In this document: positions 8,956 to 17,642 of the stretch, one piece after another
Numbering within the stretch: the stretch's first letter is position 1
How the letters are laid out: every line of letters starts with the position of its first letter
Source of the DNA: JAWKTV01 sp041398905
GTDB lineage: Bacteria > Planctomycetota > Planctomycetia > Planctomycetales > Planctomycetaceae
Direction of reading: 5' to 3'
Length of the DNA stretch: 64,000 nucleotides
NCBI GenBank assembly: GCA_041398905.1
Contig: JAWKTV010000007.1
Span: 62,001-126,000, forward strand
Notes under the pieces: generated by a model
Database searches by the model: none
Told to the model about the DNA's origin: nothing
The model's input: the letters and a program-made list of their open reading frames with translations, nothing else
Position numbers and translations under genes: made by a program

Positions 8956-11594
8956 TCAGTTCCGGGCGAAAGTGAACTCGCCGTGCTGGGCGTCGACGTG
9001 AATGGTGGTTCCTTCCGGAAACTCTCCCGAGAGGATCGCATTCGCGAGACTGTTTTGCAGGCGGTTCTGGATGACCCGCTTGAGCGGCCGTGCTCCGTAG
9101 GTGGGGTCGTAGCCTTCGTTCGCCAGCAGCGTCTTGGCATCATCGCTGACGCTGAGCAGGTAACCGTTCTCCGCCATCGTTTTGGCGAGCCGGCCCAGCT
9201 GCAGATCGACGATCTTGCGAATCTCCTGCCGGGCGAGGGGATGGAACACGATCACTTCGTCCACCCGGTTGAGGAACTCGGGACGAAAATGATGCTTGAG
9301 CGAGTCCATCGCGACGGCGCGAATCTGGTCCTCTTCGCCCTGCTCGGTCAATTCGAGGATTGCCTGCGAACCGATGTTTGATGTCATGACGACGATGGTG
9401 TTGGTGAAGTCGACCGTGTGCCCTTGTCCGTCGGTCAGTCGACCGTCATCCAGGAGTTGCAGCAGCACGTTGAAGACGTCCCGGTGGGCTTTCTCGATTT
9501 CGTCGAAAAGGATGACGGAGTAGGGCTGACGGCGGACCGCTTCGGTGAGTCGGCCGCCTTCCTCATAGCCAACGTATCCGGGGCCCCGATCAGTCGCGCG
9601 ACCGAGTGCTGCTCCATGAACTCGCTCATGTCGATGCGGACCATGTTCCGCTCGTCGTCGAACAAGAACTCCGCCAGGGCCTTGCACAGCTCAGTCTTTC
9701 CGACGCCCGTGGGGCCGAGAAAGATGAACGAACCGATCGGGCGGTGCTTGTCCTGCAGTCCGGACCGCGACCGCCGGACCGCGTTCGCCACTGCGGCAAC
9801 CGCCTCTTCCTGGTTGATCATTCGCTGGTGAATCAGCGACTCCATTTGCAGCAGCTTCTCGCGTTCGGTCTTGAGCATCCGTGAGACCGGGACACCCGTC
9901 CACGCGGAGACGACCTGGGCGATCTCCTCCGGACCAACGTCGGTTCGCAGCAGGCGGGGCTTCTCCTCTTGCTCGACTTTCGCGGACTTCTCGGCTTCGG
10001 TCTCCTGCTGTCTCACCTGCTTGCGCAACTGCTGACGACTGGAGTCGATCTGGAACAGCTTCTGATAGTCCGCTTCCTCGATGAGCTGGCCGACGGCCTG
10101 CCTCTCACGCATCGCGGCTTCGAGCTGGCTGTATTCGAGATCTGCGTGCTCCAGTTGTTCGCGGATGTTCTTGACATCGCCGAGGCCGAGCTTCTCGGCC
10201 TCCCATTGTTCCTTGAGTGACGCCAGCCGGGCCTTGAGCTGGTCCATTTCCGTCTGGATCTCGGCCCGCTCGCTATCGCCGGCGTCCTCCGCCTCTTCAT
10301 CGAGTTGCCGCGCGGCGAGCTCGAGTCGGGTGAGTCGACGTTGAACCTCGTCGATCTCCGTCGGCACCGAATGCAGTTCCATCGACACCCGTGATGCCGC
10401 CTCGTCGACAAGGTCGATCGCCTTGTCCGGCAGGAAGCGATCGGTGATGTACCGATCGGAGAGCACCGCCGCGGCTTCCAGCGCGGAGTCCCGAATCTTG
10501 AGGTCGTGGTGCCGCTCGTAACGCTCCTTCAACCCCCGCAGGATGGCGATCGTGTCTTCAACGCTCGGCTCGTTGACCTGCACCGGCTGGAAACGACGCT
10601 CGAGCGCCGCGTCCTTTTCAACGTACTTGCGATACTCGTCAACCGTGGTCGCGCCGATGCAGTGCAGGTCACCCCGCGCGAGGGCCGGCTTGAGGAGGTT
10701 TGACGCGTCCATTGCCCCATCCGTCTTGCCCGCACCGATGAGCGTGTGCAGTTCATCGATGAACAGGATGATCTGGCCGTTCGACTCCTCGACCTCCTTG
10801 ATGACCGCCTTGAGGCGGTCCTCGAACTCGCCGCGGTACTTCGCACCGGCGATGAGGGCTCCCATGTCGAGCGCCACAACCCGGCGGTTCTTCAGCACCT
10901 GAGGAATATCCCCGAGAACAATGCGATGCGCGAGTCCTTCAACGATGGCCGTCTTGCCGACGCCGGGGTCGCCGACGAGGATCGGGTTCGATTTCCGGCG
11001 GCGGGACAGAACCTGGATGACGCGGCGAATCTCCGCGTCACGGCCAATCACCGGGTCGATCTTCCCTTGCCGGGCCAGCTCGACGAGGTCTTTGCCGTAC
11101 TTTTCCAAGGCTTGATATTTGTCTTCCGGATGTTGGTCGGTCACTGAGTGTCCTCCTCGGACGGCTTGCATCGCCTTGAGCAGGTCGGATTGGGCGACAC
11201 CATTGATCTGGAGCAGACGCTGAGCCGGGCTGTCGACCTGCGTCAGGCCCAGCAGCAGATGCTCGGTGGAAACGAACTGGTCCTGCATTCGGTCGGCCTG
11301 CTGCTGCGAGGCGTCGAACACCTGCAGCAGCTCCCGGCTGGGGGTAATGTCAACGTTTGATCCGCTGGACGACGGGAGTCGTTTGATCTCTGACTCGATC
11401 TGCGAGCGGAGCTGGCCGAGGTTCACACCCAGCTTCTGCAGCACCGCACGCGGGATGCCTTCGTTGTCGTCAAGCAACGCGGCCAGCAAATGGAGCGGCT
11501 GAAGCTGGCGGTTGCCGGCACCCTCAGCGACCGCGTGGGCCTGCTGCACTGCCTCCTGCGATTTGACCGTCAGCTTATCCATGCGAAATGCCAT
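8956..11594 (-). CDS. clpB: ClpB disaggregase chaperone (one frameshift)
   Basis: ClpB is the cytosolic AAA+ disaggregase that works with DnaK after heat stress. ATG 11594 has GGAGG ten bases upstream. The Clp N-domain is at 1-145 (LTVKSQEAVQQAHAVAEG). Walker A of the first AAA+ domain is GDPGVGKT (208-215), followed by LDMGALIAGAKYRGEFE. The long middle coiled coil runs from about 400 to 540, and the second AAA+ domain carries GPTGVGKTEL near 610. At about 9580 the frame breaks in LIGAP|GYVGYEEGG, within GGGGCCCCGG. The rest (VILFDEIEKAHRDVFN, GARPLKRVIQ) continues to 8956. The length of about 880 residues is normal for ClpB. An indel error in the GC run is likely. Confidence 0.95.
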
Positions 11595-11847
11595 CGGGTG
11601 TTCCTCCACTGGCTGGATTGAAGAGAGGCTTCGAAGTCTTCTGCAATGTTCATGCAGACGAAGAAACCTTGGAGTCCCGAGGCCGCGACCCGAAGCCAAG
11701 CTCCGGCCCCGGCTCAGCAAATCGCCAGTTGGTCGACTGTCGACCGACCGTCGCAAGCCTCGTGGACCTCTTGAGACCATCACCAGCAACGCGAATGCCG
11801 TCGCGGCTCTGATTCTGCGTGATGTTGTAAACTCAGGTAGTGTAATT

Positions 11848-11868
11848 CGATGCGATTTGTGCATCGAG
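11848..11868. promoter_or_regulatory. dyad in clpB-recO intergenic region
   Basis: TCGATGC and GCATCGA flank a seven-base spacer (GATTTGT) in the 447-base gap between the divergent clpB (start 11594) and recO (start 12042). It does not match the CIRCE consensus of HrcA. It could be an operator or a short RNA hairpin. The rest of 11595-11847 shows no recognisable gene or motif. Confidence 0.3.
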
Positions 11869-11896
11869 ATGGCGAGGGCTCATGAATTCCGGTGGA

Positions 11897-11955
11897 TGCC
11901 ACAATGGCACTTCCTTGCGGTTCGGCCTGATGTGACAGGTGGTGCCAGTATGGCA
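11897..11955. promoter_or_regulatory. pair of identical TGCCA-N3-TGGCA dyads
   Basis: Two copies of the same 13-base dyad, at 11897-11909 (spacer CAA) and 11943-11955 (spacer GTA), lie 46 bases apart centre to centre in the divergent clpB/recO promoter region. Repeated identical half-sites suggest a dimeric DNA-binding protein. No such regulator is encoded nearby. This is an inference from symmetry only. Confidence 0.35.
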
Positions 11956-12041
11956 GTTGTTGACTTCCGATCCCTGGGTTACCCGTCTGCCCAGTCGGCG
12001 GCTAAACTGTGGTGGTCACTCCCTCCCAACTGTGAGTTGCC

Positions 12042-12788
12042 GTGTCTGCCGAGAAGAGCGATGCGATCGTGCTGCGAATGGCTGACTTCAGCGAGAGCAG
12101 CCGGGTTGTCACGCTATTCACCCGCGATTTTGGCAAGGTGAAGGCTTTGGCGAAAGGGGCGAAGCGGCTCAAGGGGCCGTTCGAATCTGCCCTTGACCTG
12201 CTGGCGCGCGTCCGCGTAGTGTTCCTGCGTAAATCGTCCGACAGTCTCGACTTGCTGACGGAAGCCCAGCTGCAAAGGCGCTTTCAGCCTCGACCGCGAG
12301 AACTGATGGCGACTTACGGCGGATATTACGTTGCGGAACTGCTGGATGGCTTGACGGAAGTCCACGATCCTCATCCCCTCCTGTTTGACGAAGCCGCGCT
12401 TTCGCTGGAGCAACTCGGTTCCGACCTCGACCTGCGGCTCGTCATTTTTCGATTTGAAGTGGTCCTGTTGCGTGAGGTCGGCTTCTTGCCGGTCTTCGAC
12501 GCTTGTCTGGTGTGTGGCCGTCCGGCGGAACTGCGGGACGGCTTGCGGTACTGGGTGACGCAGGGAGGTTTGATTTGTCGAGAGTGCGGCCGACCGGAGC
12601 ATGGGTCGACGGAAGTACACCCAGGAACGATCGACATCCTGCAAAAACTGTCGGAAGGAGCCGCAGACTCGATTTTGCAGTTGCAGCCATCGCCTCAACA
12701 AGTCAAAGAACTCCGTCGCCTGCTGACATCGACAATCAGTCAGGCGCTCGACCGCCGGCCACAGATGCTGGCGTACTTGAGGTTTTGA
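12042..12788 (+). CDS. recO: DNA repair protein RecO
   Basis: RecO helps RecR load RecA on SSB-coated single-stranded DNA in recombinational repair. The 248-residue protein starts at GTG 12042. An N-terminal OB-fold is visible (DAIVLRMADFSESSRVVTLFTRDFGKVKALAKGAKR, residues 7-42 read in pieces). The helical domain follows (PRELMATYGGYYVAELLDGL). A zinc-ribbon-like cysteine set is at CLVCGRP and CRECGRPEH in the C-terminal half. Length and order match RecO. No alternative ATG gives a complete OB strand. It diverges from clpB, and the next gene begins 71 bases downstream. Confidence 0.9.
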   Translation: MSAEKSDAIVLRMADFSESSRVVTLFTRDFGKVKALAKGAKRLKGPFESALDLLARVRVVFLRKSSDSLDLLTEAQLQRRFQPRPRELMATYGGYYVAELLDGLTEVHDPHPLLFDEAALSLEQLGSDLDLRLVIFRFEVVLLREVGFLPVFDACLVCGRPAELRDGLRYWVTQGGLICRECGRPEHGSTEVHPGTIDILQKLSEGAADSILQLQPSPQQVKELRRLLTSTISQALDRRPQMLAYLRF

Positions 12789-12859
12789 AGTTTTACCGCC
12801 CCTGATGTCCCCCAGGACAATGGGGGTTGTCGAAGGATCGACAACCAAGCGAGTCACGG

Positions 12860-14362
12860 ATGCCCAGAGCTGCGGCCTCAATCGCCAACTTCATCACGCG
12901 CGCCGCCCACGGCGTCGGGTGTTGTGGCCTGTTGTTGTTCGCCTGCGGCTGCGGAGCGCGAACGATCGGACTGCAACCCGGCTGGGCGAAGAACCGGCTC
13001 CGGATGGACGATGTCTCCATCGCTGGCGTGCAGGGACCGGAAGAGCGCGGGCTGCGAAACCGCCTGCAGCGCGACCAGTACGAGGCCTCCAGCGAACAGC
13101 TCGCCGCCGAGTTCCAGGCACTGGAGCAGGCTCAGCAGCTCTACGACGCCGGAAAGTACGCCGAGGCCGAACAGCAGTTCGAGCTGGTCCGTGAGCGGGT
13201 CGAGGCACCCAGCGGGCTGAAGAAGCGGTTCTTCAACCGGCACCAGTTCAGCGACGATCTCTACCAAAGTCCGATCGAAGAAGACGCGCTCTTCATGATC
13301 GCGCAGAGCCAGTTCCAGCAAGGCCGGCTGGCCGATGCGGAGCAGTCCTACGCTGCGCTGCTCAAGCAGTATCCCTCCACCCGTCACCTCGATGACACGT
13401 CGCGGCAACTCTTCCGCATCGCCCGTGAATGGCTGGGCTTTCCGGACGAACGCGACGCCGAGCTGGTCCAGGTGGCGTACAACGAACAAGCACCACCGTC
13501 CCTGGAACAACGGAGCCAGGCCCGGTCGAGCATTCTTCCAAACGTCCGCGACACGTCGCGACCAACGTACAACGCGGATGGCAAGGGGCTGGACGCCTTG
13601 CGGCTGATCTGGCTGCATGACGCCGCCGGCCCCCTCGCCGACGACGCCTTGATGATGGCCGCCAACTATCACCTGCGAACAGGCAACCACATCGAGGCCG
13701 CCCAGCACTATCGCCTGCTGCGTGAGCAGTTCCCGGACAGCCCGCACCTGAAGGACTCGTTGATGCTCGGCTCGCACGTGCTGCTGGCGAGTTACAACGG
13801 TCCCGGCTACGACCCGTCGCCGCTCGAAGAAGCCAAGCAGCTTAAGCTGATGTCGCTGCAGTACCCCGACCTCGCAGCCGAAGACCGCGAGCGGCTGGAA
13901 CAGGAACTCGCGAACCTGGCCGAGGCCGAGGTCGAACCGCTCTGGAAGGAAGTGCAGTTCTATCTGGCGAAGCGGCAGACCGAGAGCGTGCTGCTGCACT
14001 GCAACTACATCGTCAACACCTATCCCAACTCCAAGTACGCCCGGATGGCGATGGATGTGCGGGAAAAGATCACTGGTCAACCCGCGACCGCCAGGGCTGA
14101 CAACTGGGCGACATTGCCGAGCCAGGCGATTCCCAATCCGCCGCCGGCGACGCCCCCGGCACAGGCCGCCGACGCGCCGGTCGACATGACCGCGCCAGCG
14201 ACCGGTGGCTTCGGCTCCCGCATCCCGCGTCCGAGTTTTGGCGGGCTGTTGCGAAGAGCCGAGGAAGCTCCCGACCTCCAACCTGTTGAAGAGCCCGACC
14301 AACCTGCGGAGCCGGCTCAGCCGGCCCCCGAGAGTGGTCGCGTGCGGTTGCAATCGTGGTAA
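12860..14362 (+). CDS. BamD/YfiO-like outer membrane assembly lipoprotein
   Basis: A 500-residue lipoprotein. The signal peptide ends in LLLFAC-GC, giving a lipobox Cys at 29. TPR-like repeats follow, with LEQAQQLYDAGKYAEAEQQF (about 95-115), LFMIAQSQFQQGRLADAEQSY (about 145-165) and QYPSTRHLDD. The C-terminal half contains YDPSPLEEAKQLKLM and HCNYIVNTYPNSKYARMA, which resemble BamD repeats. The final 80 residues are proline-rich and probably disordered. BamD recruits substrates to the BamA beta-barrel machine on the inner face of the outer membrane. It is almost twice the length of E. coli BamD. The LptE-like gene starts two bases after its stop, so the pair is probably co-transcribed. Confidence 0.75.
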   Translation: MPRAAASIANFITRAAHGVGCCGLLLFACGCGARTIGLQPGWAKNRLRMDDVSIAGVQGPEERGLRNRLQRDQYEASSEQLAAEFQALEQAQQLYDAGKYAEAEQQFELVRERVEAPSGLKKRFFNRHQFSDDLYQSPIEEDALFMIAQSQFQQGRLADAEQSYAALLKQYPSTRHLDDTSRQLFRIAREWLGFPDERDAELVQVAYNEQAPPSLEQRSQARSSILPNVRDTSRPTYNADGKGLDALRLIWLHDAAGPLADDALMMAANYHLRTGNHIEAAQHYRLLREQFPDSPHLKDSLMLGSHVLLASYNGPGYDPSPLEEAKQLKLMSLQYPDLAAEDRERLEQELANLAEAEVEPLWKEVQFYLAKRQTESVLLHCNYIVNTYPNSKYARMAMDVREKITGQPATARADNWATLPSQAIPNPPPATPPAQAADAPVDMTAPATGGFGSRIPRPSFGGLLRRAEEAPDLQPVEEPDQPAEPAQPAPESGRVRLQSW

Positions 14363-14364
14363 CG

Positions 14365-14901
14365 ATGGATCGCAAACGCCAAATGCGGATTCTCGCTCGT
14401 CGCGCCATGCTGGTGCTGACGCTGCTCGGTGTTTGCGGCTGCGGCTACGTGGTTGGTTATCCCAGCGCGCCGGGTGTGCAGAACGTCCATGTGCCGACCT
14501 TCACGACCGACTCGTTTCGTCGCGGCTATGAGCTGCAACTGACCGAAGCCGTGCAGAAGCGGATCATGGATGCGACGCCGTATCGGCTCGTAGGGGCCGA
14601 CCAGGCGCAGACCGAACTGATCGGTCATGTGCGGTCCGTGACGAAACGATCAACCAACCAGTCCCGCTTTGACGACCCGCGACAGCTGGAGCTGAACATG
14701 CAGGTCGAGCTGATCTGGCGACGTGTCGGGACCGGCGAAGTGCTGGGACAGCAAACTGTCCCGATCGACCCGGCGACCGCGCGGGTCATCACGACGGCGG
14801 ACTTCACTCCCGAGGTCGGCCAAAGCCTCGCCACCGCGACGCAACTCGCCGTCGATGATCTCGCGAGGAAGATCGTCGGAATGATGGAAGGGACGTGGTA
14901 A
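14365..14901 (+). CDS. lptE: LptE-family LPS-assembly lipoprotein
   Basis: A 178-residue lipoprotein with signal peptide and lipobox (LTLLGVC-G, Cys24; Cys26 is possible). ATG 14365 sits two bases after the BamD-like stop; a GTG at 14356 in the same frame would overlap it. After the lipobox the protein reads VQNVHVPTFTTDSFRRGYEL, QLTEAVQKRI and a beta-rich body ending in a helix, which is the LptE pattern. LptE plugs the LptD barrel that inserts lipopolysaccharide into the outer membrane. Its pairing with a BamD-like gene suggests a shared outer-membrane biogenesis unit. Family assignment is good; partner LptD is not in the window. Confidence 0.75.
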   Translation: MDRKRQMRILARRAMLVLTLLGVCGCGYVVGYPSAPGVQNVHVPTFTTDSFRRGYELQLTEAVQKRIMDATPYRLVGADQAQTELIGHVRSVTKRSTNQSRFDDPRQLELNMQVELIWRRVGTGEVLGQQTVPIDPATARVITTADFTPEVGQSLATATQLAVDDLARKIVGMMEGTW

Positions 14902-14931
14902 CGCCACTCAACGGGCGGGCAACCGCTGGCG

Positions 14932-14969
14932 GTGTTCGGCCCAACCGTGCCCGCAATCCGGGCGAACAC
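14932..14969. terminator. possible hairpin between lptE and the C15 peptidase gene
   Basis: GTGTTCG pairs with CGAACAC (7 bp), extended after a one-base bulge by CCC/GGG, in the 67-base gap between the convergent stops. The loop is long and there is no U-tract, so this is only a weak candidate. Confidence 0.3.
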
Positions 14970-16114
14970 TAACGAGTCTTCGAGCCGTCGGTCGCCTTCA
15001 GCAGAACATGGGTGAGCAGCCATTGCCCGTCCTGCAGCAACAGCGTGTAGCTTTCCTGTTCGCCGGTTGGCAGTTCGATCAGCACTGTGGCCATCGACGC
15101 GAGCCGCTGGCGATGCACGATCGCGTTGGGCGGCAGTTGCGCCGGCAAACCGAGCGCTGCGAACTTGCTGATGCTGTGGGTGGCCACGTCGCCTCCAACG
15201 GATCCTTCGAGCGCGGCCCCTGCGAGCTGTGACTGCACCGAGGCATTGGGGTGCAGGTGCCGGGCCAGCGACTGAGCATCCCGTGCGATCGCGGCGGTTC
15301 GACAGGCCAGCACCACGTTCTGCACGTCATCCGGTGCGATGCCGTCGGCGTTCCGAGCCGTCTCCAGGTCGTGCCAGTCTTCCAGCAGATGAAGTACGAA
15401 CTGCTCGATCTGGGGCGGCTTCACACGCGCCACGCCTCGGCCCGTGGGGGTCGCGAGCGGCGGCACGTGACAGAACAGCACCGGCCCATTGATCTGGCCG
15501 GCCATTCGCTCGTACTGCAGTGTGTACAGCATCTCTTCGCAGAGGTACTGACCCGCATCGAGCGACAGATTCATCGAATAGCCGCGTCGAGCGAGTTTCC
15601 GCGCGATCGCTTGAGTGTCGACGGAGTCGTTGAAGAAGACATCCGGGCCGTCACTCACGATCGCGGCGACGGCGGGCTGTCGGCCATCGTTGTCCTTGAT
15701 TCCCGCCCGCAGATTGCGGGCCATGTCCTCGATACTGAAGCTGAAGGGGGCGCCCTGCCCAAAGGCGAACACGGCGACCGGATTGAACTCACTCAGCCGC
15801 GCCTCCAGCACTTCCCGAGGCGCTCCCCATACCACCGGCAGTTCCAGGCAGCGCAGACGATAGCCCCGCCACTCGCGCCCTTCGAGTCCCTTGATCCCTT
15901 CCCACGAGGAGTTGGGCGGTCGTCCTTCACCGAACGGCTGGAATCCGGTGAGAAGAATCGTCGGCAACTCCGCGATCGCCGGATCACTCGCAGCGGGCGG
16001 TGGCTCGACGGCCGGCAATGAGGCGGTCAAGAGCAGACACAGCAGTCCAGAGATCAGTCGAAGACGACTGAGGTTGCCCGAAAGTCGCGGCTGATTCGCG
16101 TGATCACGGCGCAT
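14969..16114 (-). CDS. exported pyroglutamyl-peptidase I-like (C15) protein
   Basis: A 381-residue protein beginning with a basic N-region and a hydrophobic segment (LRLISGLLCLLLTASLPA), so it is predicted to be exported. Residues 52-260 match peptidase family C15: ILLTGFQPFGEGRPNSS-type start, catalytic Glu129 (SIEDMARN), Cys192 (DAGQYLCEEMLY) and His216 (FCHVPP). The Glu-Cys and Cys-His spacings (63 and 24) equal those of classical pyrrolidone-carboxyl peptidases (Glu81, Cys144, His168). About 120 C-terminal residues form an extra region of unknown fold. C15 enzymes are normally cytosolic; export and the extension are the odd features. Start 16114 is chosen to place the signal peptide at the N-terminus. 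Confidence 0.82.
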   Translation of the reverse strand: MRRDHANQPRLSGNLSRLRLISGLLCLLLTASLPAVEPPPAASDPAIAELPTILLTGFQPFGEGRPPNSSWEGIKGLEGREWRGYRLRCLELPVVWGAPREVLEARLSEFNPVAVFAFGQGAPFSFSIEDMARNLRAGIKDNDGRQPAVAAIVSDGPDVFFNDSVDTQAIARKLARRGYSMNLSLDAGQYLCEEMLYTLQYERMAGQINGPVLFCHVPPLATPTGRGVARVKPPQIEQFVLHLLEDWHDLETARNADGIAPDDVQNVVLACRTAAIARDAQSLARHLHPNASVQSQLAGAALEGSVGGDVATHSISKFAALGLPAQLPPNAIVHRQRLASMATVLIELPTGEQESYTLLLQDGQWLLTHVLLKATDGSKTR

Positions 16115-16196
16115 GGATGTGGCAGGCTGAAGAGGAGGCCGTGGCGATGAGACCGCTCGACCGAGGTTGTGAGCAACGCCTCGACACCGCCCGCCA

Positions 16197-17642
16197 TCAT
16201 CGCAGGATGTCACGAATGGCGACTCCCTGCACATCCGTCAGTCGGCGGTCGAGACCGTTATGATACCACGTCAGTTGTTCATGGTCGAAGCCGAGCAGGT
16301 GCAGCACGGTCGCGTACAGATCCCAGACGGTGGTCGGATTCTCGGCGGCGCGGCGGCCGAACTCATCCGTCGAGCCATACGTCACACCGCCTCGCACCCC
16401 CGCCCCCATCAGCCAGCAGGTGAATGCGTCGGGATTGTGGTCGCGGCCGGTGGTTCCATGCTGGTGCGTCGGCATCCGGCCAAACTCGGTCGTCCACATC
16501 ACCAGCGTGTCGTCGAGCAGTCCTCGCTCCTTGAGGTCGGTCAGCAGCGCGGCGGTCGGCTGATCGAAGATCGGGCAATGCCGCTCGTAATCCGCCTTGA
16601 GCGTCTTGTGGGCATCCCAGTTGAGCAGTCCGTCGACCCCCGACGCACGCGAGGCGCAATACAGATTGACGTAGCGGACATCCCGTTCGAGCAGGCGTCG
16701 CGCCAGCAGACAATTGCGCGCATAAGCCGCCTTAAGCGGGTTCTCGTCGGCGGTGCCATACAGCGCGTGCGTCGCGGCTGATTCGCTGGCGAGGTCCGAG
16801 ACTTCGGGGGCGGAAAGCTGCATCCGGGCGGCAAGCTGGTACGCGGCAATCCGAGCCTGAAGGTCGCTCGCAGCCGGGTGAGCGTCGGCAAATCCACGAT
16901 TCAACTGTTCCAGCAAAGCTCGGGAGTCGGCCTCGGTCCGCTCATCAATCGCCGCGGGCCGGGCGAGGTTGCGGATCGGCTGTTGTGCGCTCAGCATGAT
17001 TCCTTGATGCCGCGCAGGTAGAAACCCGTTGCTCCAGTTCGCCTTGCCGTTGGGCGGCTCGCCGCGAATATCGGTGATCGCGACATACGCCGGCAGGTTG
17101 TCATTCGCGCTGCCCAGCGCGTAGCTCAGCCAGGCTCCCGCGCTCGGAAAGCCTTCCGTCGGGTGGCCGGTGTTCATGAAGACGCAACCCGGTCCGTGGG
17201 TGTTCGTCTTGCTGTGCATCGAATGGATGAAGGCGATGTCGTCAACGTGCCGGGACATGTGCGGCAGCATCGTGCTGATCGGCTTGCCGCACTCTCCCGC
17301 AGACGCGAAATCCCACGGGCTCCGCATCAGGTTGCCATTCTTACCCTGAAAGGACACAAAGCCTTCCTCGCCGGGCAGTGGCTCGCCGTTGCGTTGCTCC
17401 AAAGCGGGCTTGTAGTCCCACAGGTCGAGGTGTGACGCGGCACCGGGGCAGAAGACTTGCAGCACTCGTTTGGCCCTGGGCGGATGATGAGTCTCGCCCG
17501 CGCCCGGTCGCCACGTAGCTGCCTCCGCCCGCGGGTTCGGCCCCACAAGGTGCAACAGCCCCAGCCCTGCCAGGCCGCTCGTTACATCTCCAAAGAACCG
17601 GCGGCGTGTGAGTTCGATCAATGGGCGATGGTCATTCGACAT
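16197..17642 (-). CDS. DUF1501 domain protein with twin-arginine signal
   Basis: A 481-residue protein. The leader contains LTRRRFFGDVTSGLAGLGLLHLVG, a twin-arginine signal. The DUF1501 body shows CPGAASHLDLWDYKP at about 65-80, MHSKTNTHGPGCVFMNTG, and the late block LGLLDDTLVMWTTEFGRMP-type sequence with GRDHNPDAFTCWL and GVRGG. The fold is related to alkaline phosphatase/sulfatase. Its biochemical role in planctomycetes is not established. It overlaps the upstream PSD1 gene by 11 bases, the standard PSD1-DUF1501 operon, and so probably acts with it outside the cytoplasm. Confidence 0.9.
   Translation of the reverse strand: MSNDHRPLIELTRRRFFGDVTSGLAGLGLLHLVGPNPRAEAATWRPGAGETHHPPRAKRVLQVFCPGAASHLDLWDYKPALEQRNGEPLPGEEGFVSFQGKNGNLMRSPWDFASAGECGKPISTMLPHMSRHVDDIAFIHSMHSKTNTHGPGCVFMNTGHPTEGFPSAGAWLSYALGSANDNLPAYVAITDIRGEPPNGKANWSNGFLPARHQGIMLSAQQPIRNLARPAAIDERTEADSRALLEQLNRGFADAHPAASDLQARIAAYQLAARMQLSAPEVSDLASESAATHALYGTADENPLKAAYARNCLLARRLLERDVRYVNLYCASRASGVDGLLNWDAHKTLKADYERHCPIFDQPTAALLTDLKERGLLDDTLVMWTTEFGRMPTHQHGTTGRDHNPDAFTCWLMGAGVRGGVTYGSTDEFGRRAAENPTTVWDLYATVLHLLGFDHEQLTWYHNGLDRRLTDVQGVAIRDILR

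Noticed and set aside
11905..11918. A sigma-54-like promoter (TGGCAC, then TTGC) upstream of recO
   Set aside because: The spacing between GG and GC is nine rather than the required ten bases. It is better described as part of the dyad.
12878..14353. 491-residue - strand ORF opposite the BamD-like gene
   Set aside because: Antisense shadow with no motif; the + strand has a lipobox and TPR-like repeats.
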